Of a DNA stretch of 64,000 bases, positions 27,101 through 39,100 are shown piece by piece. The stretch lies in the NCBI GenBank assembly GCA_032622095.1, contig CP136067.1, positions 98,880,707 to 98,944,706 of the forward strand, written 5' to 3'. The DNA is from Siphonodentalium dalli (lineage: Eukaryota; Mollusca; Scaphopoda; Gadilida; Siphonodentaliidae). The notes below the pieces were generated by a model that worked only from the letters and a program-made list of their open reading frames with translations, was not told the DNA's origin and ran no database searches. A program made the position numbers and the translations under genes. Numbering within the stretch: position 1 is the first letter of the stretch; every line of letters starts with the position of its first letter.

Positions 27101-30100
27101 TCTACTCGTATATAAGCACATACCTGAGATAAGGTTTTCATCTCCAGAACTTCTGTTATTACGTTTTAGAATTATAGCTGTGTTATAGTTCATCGTATAT
27201 TCGATATGTTTACTGGTAGATTATCCACTGAATTCAGGATGGTCTGACCATGCAAACTATGAGTATTTTAGTAAATTAAGTTACATCGATACCTCTATAT
27301 TCATGGTTTCCAACAATCAAAAGTCATACGCCCGAGTGATCAGCAGTTATTTACGACTGTTAGTCTTTCCCCCCATCGTCAATTCATGTAGACCTAAACA
27401 TACTAAACCCCAATGTATAATATATTCTCGTCATACATGTAAGATTTCAGAACGTGTCCTCGTGCACTGTTCATATTCATGTATAACTGAGCATACTAAA
27501 TCCCATTAATTAAGTTGATCTAATGACCATTTTAGAGGTGAATATTGACTTTAGCCTTGAAACTTGTTCTTTTTCTATTTTACCCAACAATTGGCCATTG
27601 GCCAATTCGGAGATTGATAGCGTGAAACAATATTTTACGTTTAAACGTTAAAGACCCACTTAATTTTCAAATCCCCAGTTCAAATTATATAGAATAAAAG
27701 CCATGTTATTTACCATTTGAAAGAGGAAGCTACAACACATTGTATTATCAATTTATCCGGTGTAATGAAATGTGAAAAGGTTGCCTTTGTTGAGGTACAG
27801 ACGTGTTTTCTGTGTTAAGTTTCATCTAGACTGTACTGCAAATTCTAATATTTACAATGGGAGGGAAATAACTCTATAGTTTGAATTATATTGCATTCTG
27901 GGAGCGTAACGGTGGTAATGTTTCTATAATTCAGCTATTTTCTATATGGACACCTTCTGAGCCACAGACGTTTCAAATGGTGATGAATAGTATTTAAATC
28001 ATATATTATGTGATAGATTGTTATTAAAACCATATATCAAGGGACTATAAAAAATAATCAGTGACTCGAAAATTAAAATGGCCATTAAATCAAATAAATG
28101 ACTGATAACTTACCTCTTTATTCCCGCATGTTGTCCTGCTTGCTGCTTCAAACTGTGTACAAGTCATTGCAGTGGCCGGATCCCTACAGAACATATGTGT
28201 GCAAACGGTCGACGTTATAGTTGTCGTCACGCCCTGTAAGAAATAAACTATCATATATATTCTGTACTGTCTCCTTTGGGAAAGATTATGAACACAATAT
28301 ATACAACACTATATACAAATACTGTGAACATTAACACTTCCATGACTGGAGCTTCCTCAAATTTTGCGAAAACCCTGCACCAATGCATTATGTTATAAAT
28401 GCGAGTCTACTATAGGGAGCATCGAATATATAGGAGAATGATTTGCCCTAACACCATTACCTTGACCTTGTATGTCGGTGCATTCTCGTATATATGCGAG
28501 GCACCATATGGGAGACTCGCATATATACGAGAATGCATTGACACAGGATATTTAATGCTGCACAGCGCAGCTCCTGTCATGAAAAGGTTAAAACACAAGA
28601 GATGATTAACACGAGCATATAAGTGCCAAAAAGCGGTGGTACTTTGTTTAGAGGATTCATCACCGGTTACTTTGGAACTGATGATATCGGTGGTTGTTTT
28701 GACTGTTTTAACCCTTTACCCAACAGAACGGCCCTGTGCCAATGCATTCTCTTATATATGCGAGTCGACCATAGGTCGCCTCGCATATATAAGAGAATGC
28801 ATTGGCTTAACACATTAAAAATTATAAAATTGTTAAAGAATGTAAGAAAAAATGGTAAAAAGTGTTAAAAAAAGATTTTTTTAGGCCAATGCATTCTCTT
28901 ATATATGCGAGGCGACCTATGGTCGACTCGCATATATAAGAGAATGCATTGGCACAGGGCATAACTGTAACTATCACAATGTGGTCAAGGAGCCGGTTCC
29001 AATGATATCCATATTTGTATGGTTCTATTGAGACAGACCGAAGATATTATAGGCTGTTGAAGCTTTATTTGGCCGGTTTTGGCCGGTTTGTTGGGTAAAG
29101 GGTTAAGACGCTTATACACCTTTCTTAAGACTACGATAACATTGGCCTACATTATCGTTTTCATTCCCATTACAACACACACATAGTTACTGACTAACTT
29201 TCTAAATTAAACCCTTTGGTTATAAATATTATTCGGCCGTTTGCATATGCTCAAAATTAGTTTCTAAATTATCCAGACACAACATCAGGTTATGGTCCTT
29301 TAATTTAATTATTCATTGTGGTAAATTAGTACTTACCCTGCAGTAATATGAACCGGACCCCATGAGCATCACGCACAAGTCATCCGGGGTGTACACCTGG
29401 CCCAGTTTAACTCCATTAACATCTGGTAAGGAGGTGTCTACTTCCCGTCTGGTAAGGCAATAACGAAACTCTGTTGATCTGTCAAGAAATATTTACACTA
29501 TTAACATCTGGTAACGAAGTATCTATGCATTGACACAGGGTTTTCTAAACATTTCAGGAAGCTCCATTCGTGGAAGGGTTGAAACAAATATAGAAGTGGT
29601 ATGCCAGTCTAACATTGGATGTATGGTTGCATAGACTGGTAGATTTCTAAGTTTGTAGATTAATTAGTTTTTATTGTAAACTTTTTTGTAGATTTCGCAC
29701 CCGAAAATTGAAGCGGTTGGCTCGTCAAGCTTATTATATACTTCCTGTCTGGCAAGAACATAATGATACTGTGTCGATCAGCCAAGAAATATTAACACCA
29801 TTATCATCTGGTAACGAGATATCTACTTCCCGTCTGGTAAGGCAATAACGATACTGTGTCAGATATTAACACTATTATAATCTAGTAACGAAGTGTCTAC
29901 TTCCCGTCTGGTAAGGCAAAAACGAAAATATGTCGATCTGTAACGAAATTGTAATTCTAAATATAATAAGCTTGACGAGACAACCGCTTCAACTGTCGGG
30001 TACGAAATAAAACAAAATCTACAAAAGTTTGCAATACAAACTAATTAATCTACGAACTTAGAATAGGCTTCTCCGATCTACCAGTCTATGTAAGCATACG

Positions 30101-33100
30101 TCCAGTGTTAGACTGGCCTACCACTTCTATATTTTATTCAACCGTTCCATGACTGAAGCACTTCGCGCACTTGTCATTGCTATTATCCGTTTTCTAACGC
30201 TACTCTGTGTGCGATGTGAGAATTATGGTCAGCGAACTATCGACCAGCCTATACGGAATACTGTTGTGAACTGTTGTGCACGCTCGTGAAATGCTAGAAG
30301 TTGTCTTGTTTTGTAAGCACTGAAGGCATTTCGGTACATGGTGATTATAGAGTCATAATACTTGAGCCGGCCAATCGAGGAACTTACGATAACAGCTCAT
30401 CAATCTTCCTGATGAAACTATTCACGGAACAGAGGGAGAAGAACCAGGGATTGTAAAGGTTCGCTTCGGTCTTCGTCGCTGGACCCGCCGCCATGATGTA
30501 TCGGTCCGCCCCGGAGCACGTGTTACCTTCCCCGTCATGCATGCCGCTCAGACTGCAAAGAATGGAAAAAGGGACATGAACCAAACATAACAAATACGAC
30601 GATAACGAGTGTAATTAAGAGGTACACGAACCAAACATATAAGACATACGACGAGATCGAGTGTAGTTATGAAGGACGACTAGGATGATGACGACGGCTA
30701 CATGGTGTATCGGACGGTCCACCCGGAACACCAGTTAACTTCTCCTCCATGTGGGGCAAAAACGGGTTGGAAAATCAAACACTGATAGCAATGTTTTAAG
30801 AATTACTACGGAAGGGAAAGAGTCAAGACACTGGCTTCGCCCTATTTGCTGTGAACGATCCATGTACCAGTTGACGTTAAACTTTGTTCAAGTTATCACA
30901 ATTACAGCCTTTTTATTTCTAAAATATATATAAAGCGCCATGACTGGGAAAAACTTTTGGATTTGCCCCTCGATTTTCTGTGCGAATCTGTCGCGCAAAT
31001 AGATATAAACTCCTGCACCAATATTATAATACATTGTTACTGCTAGGGGTTGGTGGAGAAATGGTAACCCTGTAGTCGGTGGGGGAAATCTGTCCATCAA
31101 CAAACTGAATATATATTTAGTACAAGATAAATCACTCAAGTTGTGAATGTCTACAGTAGATACATTAAGGAATCGTAATTGTGTTTTATTTTTTAGCAAT
31201 TGGAATGGTTAATTAATGTAAGGGTGTGGTGTAATTGGAATGGTTAATTAATGTAAGGGTGTGGTGTAAAATTTCAAACACTTGTTGTATGAGGCATGGC
31301 ATTTACAACTGTTGAGAATGTATCCTGGAGTGCTTATTTCTGTGAACATCGACAGGTAATGACGGTGATGACGACGACGGTGATGACGATGATGCTGGCG
31401 GACACGTTGTAATATATATTGTTTTGATGATATTGAATTAGACCACGGACCGAAAGAGCTGCATATTGTTTCAATAGTTTTCATGATTGTGTGTCCACAA
31501 ACACACGTAAGCACATGTGAAATGAACGGCACGCCAACACACAACACTGTTTGTTCGAATATTCAGGTGTGATTTGATCCAGGGGTAAGGCAAACGTGAA
31601 TATACATACGCCGACGTAAACATGAGCTCTATATCTCATCACAAAATAATAACAGTGTTATATAGCGATTAACAAATTACTTGCTCTAACACACTTTTAT
31701 ACATTACAATATCATCACAGTCATTGTGTACAAGCCAATTAATGAACGGGCTGAATCAAACGGGTGTGCTGCTCTAGTTTGATTACAACATGATCTGATA
31801 CTCAAAATTATTACCAGGTGACTGATACTCCTGTAACGCATAAGTGGTACGAAGCCGAAACATGTATGAGCGACCTTGCTCAAGGGTCACAACTTCGCGC
31901 GGGATTTGAAATAGTGAACAATTGCACGCAGCTCAAAGCGCTCAAGCGACTGCTGTGTGATGACTCACAATGCCGTGTGTAAGTGGTCAGAGAACTCCGA
32001 TTCAACAACGATAAAATTCACGTGATCCATTTTGGGCATAACAATCCACAAATAAACTGCCACATTATTGATACAAGCACACATGAAGAAACTCCCATCT
32101 TAATTAGTCACTAGGAGAGAGATCTAGGGGTCATAATTGATGGCAAACTCAAATTCGACGAACACATACATCAAATTTGCAACAAAGCAAGTAAAATCAT
32201 TGGAATGATTTACAGAACCTTCTCCCACTTAGATCCGGGCACATTTAGACAATTATATGTGAGCATGGTACCTCCTGTGCTAGAGTATGGCAATTCCGCA
32301 TGGCATCCTCGACATAAATACCGGAGTATAATTCTCGAAAGGGTTCAAAGGAAAAGAGCTAAACTGGTACCGCAGCTGAAGCAACTTAGTTTTAGAGAAC
32401 GCATGATCGAACTAAACATAATGTCCCTGAAGTATAGACGTTTCCGGGGATACTTAAATGACCACTACAACGCTGATACTCATGAACAATTCCAGAAAAG
32501 TTTGTCCGATAAAACTAGAGGTCACCAATGGAAGTTAAAGGACTATGGGAAATACTTCTTCACACAGAGGATAATAGAAGACTTGAACGCGTTACCAAAC
32601 CACATAGTAGCAAAACCATCTCTGAAGGAATTTAAAATGTTAATAGATTCAGATTTCCACAACAGGCGATATCATATGACGATGCCAATGACAGCTCTAC
32701 CAGCATAACAACATAATTTCAATCCATTATGATCGTGACATTTTTACCAATATATTTTCATTAGTACTGGAACAAAAATTCGAAAGACTTGTTCCATGAT
32801 TATGATGATGATATTGAATAGATCTGAGACGTGCTGCGAACTCATATTGATGTGTGTACAGTCCGACACGCTAACCACTGGACCACGAAGCTCCATCAAA
32901 AATGACTTGTGCCCGTGCGAAGCCGTCTTTATGCCTTGGAACCCCCACCCCCTTGATAATAAGTTCTATTTGAATCACAGTATAACTGGCATGTGTCAGA
33001 GTTCGTGCGATGCCGTCTTTATGCTTTGGAACCCTCACCTGTTAATGAGTTATATCTGACCACGCGTATAGCTGATCTGTGTCCCCAAGTTCGTGTGATG

Positions 33101-36100
33101 CCATCTTTATACTTTGGAACCCTCCCTGTTAATGAGCACTATCTCATCACATGTATAACTGACCTGTGTCCGAGTTCGCGCGATGCCGTCTTTATGCTTT
33201 GGAACCCTCCCTGATAATGAGTTATATCTGACCACATGTATAACTGTCCTGTGTCCAAATTCGTGCGATGCCGTCTTTATTCTTTGCACCCCACCCCCTC
33301 TCGTGTTAATTAGCTCTATCTGAGCACACATATAACTTACCTGTGCCCGAGTTCGTGCGCTGCCGTCTTTATGCTTTGGAACCCTCCTTGCTCTTCTACC
33401 AGTGAGACACTGTTTCCGTCACCTCTACATAACGTATCCAAGTACGCCAGACCTGTTAAACCCAGAGGTTAAATGTAAGTGCATGGTATCGTATCCAAGT
33501 ACGCCAGACCTGTTAAAATCCGATGTTATATTTGGGAGCATGGTATCGTATCCAAATAGGACAGACCTGTTAAAATCAGACGTCAAATGTGAGTACATGA
33601 TAGCGTATCCAAATACGTCAGCCCCGCTAAACCAGAGGTTAAATGTAAGTGCATGGTATCGTATCCAAGTAGGACAGCCCTGTTAAAATCCGATGTTATA
33701 TTTGGGAGCATGGTATCCGATCCAAATAGGGCAGACCTGTTAAAATCAGACGTTAAATTTGAGTGCATGATAGCGTATCCAAATACGTCAGCCCCGCTAA
33801 ACCAGAGGTAAATTGTGAGTGCATGGTATCGTATCCAAGTTAAAATCAGAGGTTAAAGGATCATTAAATCGTGTTCAACGTTTATGACTTCAATTTGTTT
33901 GCGATATATACTGATCCCACACAGGTATGGTTCATGACTATCGTTTTTCTTTCCCCAATACTGCTATAGTTAAGCCATCATATCCCGACCATCGGATCAG
34001 ATCAGCAACATCTCGGCGGCGGTTAGAGTGCTATATTATGTGCCTCCTGCTTATTCTTCCCGAACTTCCCTCCAAATCAATAATAGGTCACTCCAATATT
34101 TGCTCTTCCCCGATTCGCAGGGCTTTAACTATTATGGTTGACGTGGCCACGTTAACATATGGTTAATGCTAACCAGATGACGCAGTATTGACGACCCCAT
34201 TATATACTGTGTACGTTAACATAGTGCTAATATAGATAGTTATACTAACCAGATGACGCAATATTGACGACCCCATTACATACTGTATACGTTAACATAG
34301 GGATAATATAAATTGTTATACTAACCGGATGACGCATCATTGACGACTCCATTATATACTGTATACAAGTCATATCTGAAAAACATACATAAGGAATGTT
34401 AAATGGACTCAATGTATTCCAACTGTTACATGTGAACTAACATAAACGTGAAGAAGGTGAGAACATATATCGATTGTGTTATTATTTCCACTGTCAATAA
34501 TTCTCAAATAAAGAGATAATATGTGATGAAACCAGTATCATTTAAACATCAACTGTTTGAGTATATTGTTGTTTATTATTATATGTGAAGAGCACTCAAA
34601 TATTCAAATAAGAGGATTAAATAATGGATGCCAATATTAGAAAAGCCGAAACACTAAACATTATTCTTAAAAACAAATACATTCTAATTATAGGATATTC
34701 CTCGAGCTGTCGGGTATTCGGAAACAATAAGTCAACGAGACGAAGCCGATTTGTTTATTTGGCCGAATACCCGACAGAGATGGGAATATCTGTCTTAAAA
34801 CATACCTTCTCAAATATACATGTCTTACAGATGTAATTTTACTCAATTGCTGACCATAACACTGGAACGGCCATGGCGACTAATGTTGCATTTGGGACAT
34901 GAGCACGGGCGGTGTTTTTATCATAATATCATGATATGGTCGTCTGTTAAACAACATTAGCAATATAATAGAATGATATGATCGACTGCTGAACAACCTT
35001 ACTCTGAGAATAGCATAATGTGGTCATCTGCTGAACAAACTTTTACGCTGATAATACCACGTGTTCGTCTGTTGAACAATCTTACCACACTAATAACATG
35101 ATGCGGTCGTCTGCTGAACAAACTTACCATGAGAATAGCATGATGTGGTCGCCTGTTAAAAAGACTTACTCTGTGAATAGCATGATGTGGTCGTCTGTTG
35201 AACAACCGTACCATGAGAATAGCATGATGTGGTCGTCTGTTGAACAACCGTACCATGAGAATAGCATGATGTGGTCGTCTGTTGAACAACCGTATCATAA
35301 TAGCATTATGTGGTCATCTGATTAACGACCTTTTACTCTGATAATAGCATGGTGTGGTCGTTTTTTTTAACAACCTTACTCTGATAATAGCATGATGTGG
35401 TCGTATGCTGAACCTCACCCTCATAATAGCTGTCAGAGTAAGGTTGTTCAACAAACGACCCCATTATGCTATTATCAGTTTAAGGTTGTTCAGCAGACGA
35501 CCACATCGTGCTATTTAATAGCACGATGTGGTCGTCTGCTGAACAACCTTAAACTGATAATAGCATGATGGGGTCGTTTGTTGAACAACATTACTCTGAG
35601 AATAGCATGACGTGGTCATCTGTTGAACAACCATACCATGAGAATACCATCATGTGGTCGTCTGCTGAACAGCATTACCCTGATAGCAGCATTGTGTGGT
35701 CGTCTGCTGAACAGCATTACACTGCTTATAGCATGATGTGGTCGTCTTTTTACCAACCTTACCATGATAATAGCAGTATGTGGTCGTCTGCTGACATCCT
35801 TACGCTGATAATAGCATGATGCGGCCATCTGTTAAACTACCTTAGTCTGATAATATCATTATATGGTCGTCTGTTGAACAAGCTTACCCTGAGAATAGCA
35901 TGATGTGGTCGTTTGCTGGAATATTATTCATCTTTCGAATATAATTTCTGAACTCTTCGAGCACGGTTTCTGCGTTCACCATTTTGCCGGAGACTCTGCG
36001 TTCTGACCACGGAGAATTCGACGAACTCTGTGAATAAAGTAGTCCGAGCTGTGCATTTATCATCACCCTCTCTATATTAAATAGACCTATGGTCGTTCAA

Positions 36101-39100
36101 CTTATTATATGATAATTTCCTCAGGGAAATGAGTATTTAGTGTAGGAGGGTTAATTCAGCATATTATATCTTTCTGAGATACAATGTGGAATTCATATAA
36201 TACACACACGATTGAATATCGAAAGATACATAACCGGGCTTCACGATTATATAGCGATAGTTGTACAATCGTGAGCACGTGCGTCACGTGTTGTTAATCT
36301 GGCTTCACGTTTAGATAGATTAGATTAAATGGTTGTTAATGTTCGCGATATGTTTGTGAATCTAATCCCAAATGTATTTATACATTGTTACAATTACATC
36401 AGGAAATTAAATATAAAATGTGCATAATTCGAATTAACGCTCCCAAAATACTATTTCTTACTAACACTTCGGGGGTAAAAAAAAATATTTGATTCGAGTT
36501 GAGAAACCCACCCATCAATCCTCAGAGTGATCAGATATCGATTTTTGAAGTTTGTTATTTCTCGAGATGTGCACTTATTTGTGGGCCAACCCGACGGTCT
36601 CGGACAAAATAGCGGATGAAGATGAATCTATAAAAATAATACGGCCATATTTCGTTGAACAAAATGTTGATAAATATTATGTTTTGGGAACTTTTAGCTG
36701 ACAGTGGTTAGCATTATTATGTTGCAATTAATCGATTCTGGTAACTAAAGCGTATTTTAAAGAAATGTTTTTGTTGTAACCTGATGATATGTGGACCGTC
36801 GGATCGGATTGAGTACCTTTAAAATTATTCCTTAAGTAAATAGCATACGTTATTCAATTATAATCTTATCTCGTGGATATGCAGCTATTTTAATTGTACT
36901 GGGTACTTCGACATACATGTAGATGCGTACTTACCTCTGATATGATAACTCCCGCCAAGTTGATGTTAATTTTGAATGGAAGGTTAGCAATCGTGTTATA
37001 TCGATGATTCATCTGCGAAGAAATAAATACATTGTATATGTCGGGTATCACTTCCCGAACTATCTACCCATATGAAGGTTCGGGGACATAAGCTGATAAT
37101 TTTCGTCGCCATTCAAGACAGATATGCAGGGGATGGAACAGGGATGGAACAGGGAGAACAAGTTTCCGGAGGTGGTGTCGTTTGTATAAGTGAATAATAG
37201 TCCTGCTTGCAGAAGATACCATCGATGGAAAATAGCGGTCAATATGTGTTTTGTTATATTTTCAAAATTAGCAGCAAACTCCATGGAGCGCCCTCTCCGT
37301 TGTTACTGTGATATATCACTGTCACAAGGATGGTACTTTGCGGACCGATACATCTATTTGTACGTAACGTCGGAACTATATTTAATCACCTATTGTCTTA
37401 TTTTGACCACAACAAGTTTGCAATAATCGTAATTCTTTCGGTATTGATAAGAACAATATGAACTGAGCCAGACAGACAATTTTATTCCTAAAACATAAGA
37501 ACTAAGATCGTGTCAGAAATCGTCACCAAATTGTCTTGTGGCAGTGTTATTTCAGCGGGGCGATGGGAGATAAATCTGCCTGGAGTTTGAATTAGCACGT
37601 AGATAAATAGTTCGAAGACTATAGCCTGTGTGATATTTTGCAAAACTCTGGCCTCACGCGCGATAGTCGTGACAATTCTGGCATCGCGCCAAATTCTGGA
37701 ATTCGCCCCACATTGTGACGTCACATGTGGGAAATAGTCGACGACTATAGCCTGTGCGATAGTTAGCTATACGGGTGATGGTTAAAACCACTTACTGACA
37801 AGTGATAACGCGTCATCGATTCAAAAGACAAGGCATATAATAAGCGTTATTATTTTCAAGTCGAATATCACAGCTGATACAAGCCAGTTTTAACCATATA
37901 TACGCAGGGGAGACTCGGGCAAAGCACTTAATGTTATCTAGTATATGCAACCGACAATCAGAAATATTAGCACTGCCAGTTTCTAACCATAACGGCGTAA
38001 CATTTGACACAGGATGCATTCAGATCAGTCAACTGGTTTGGTTGCTATATATTGATTTTTAATTTTGATCCGCTTTGTCCGGCCGTCGTACAAAGCGGGT
38101 CATAGCAAAGATCTTTAACCAATGTTGTCAAATAGTTATCTCACAACAAATTTTGCGAATAATAGTTTACCGTTATATTGAAACAGTTCTAGATTGCTAA
38201 AGCTCCCGTCTATAACTGATTGTCGGCTGTGTATATGGGGGGCACTGTATGGGAGATACCCCGAGCGCAACATGACCATAGTATTCCCGAACCCATGTAG
38301 GGGGCCATATGCAAACAGATATATTACTGATTGTCGTCTCTCCGTGTCTATATGAGGGGCACTTTATGTGAGATACTTACCCCGAGCGCAACATGGGCAG
38401 AGTATGGAGCCCCACACATATAGAAGGATCTATTACCGGATTTTGTATTTTCGTGTCGGTGAGGGGCTCTCAGTGGAGGTGGGCCTACTTACCCCGAGCC
38501 CAGCAAGAGTATAGTATTTTCGATTTCGAGCCCCCGACACATGTAGACGGATATATTACTGAGTATCATCTGCTCGTGTCTGTGAGGGGCGCGTTATAGG
38601 AGATACTTACCCCGAACGCAACATGAGCATAGTATTCCCGAATTCTGTTAATAGCATCGTTCCTTTTAGATAACGAACCGATAAAGTTTGAGCTTGTATA
38701 ATATCTGAAATATAACCGGTATACTGTTACTATAACTTAAATCAGTAATTTGATCATATAATAGTAACACCCTTATACCGTATAAGATCATATAAGATGT
38801 ATTGAAAATTACATTATCACATGGCAATATATCCTGTTATGCAACGAACGTTGCATATCACAATTAATAAAATGTGTCTATTTAATGGAATAAGGGTAGG
38901 ATCATGCAATAAATAGAGGATCTCCAACGAGTTATATTGAGATGTAAGATTTTACGAAACGAGTTTGATAAATTTGATTCACAACGAGTCGTAGACGAGC
39001 TGTGAATCAAATTTATCAAACGAGTTTCATAAAACAGAGTCGTATAATAGCGACGTATACTTTATCGCAAAGGGTTAACCAGATGCGTGAATTAAAACCA

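Noticed and set aside
34999-35819. Frames with repeated MMWSSVEQ and RRPHHAI peptides
   Set aside because: Translations of the exon 8-derived minisatellite on both strands.
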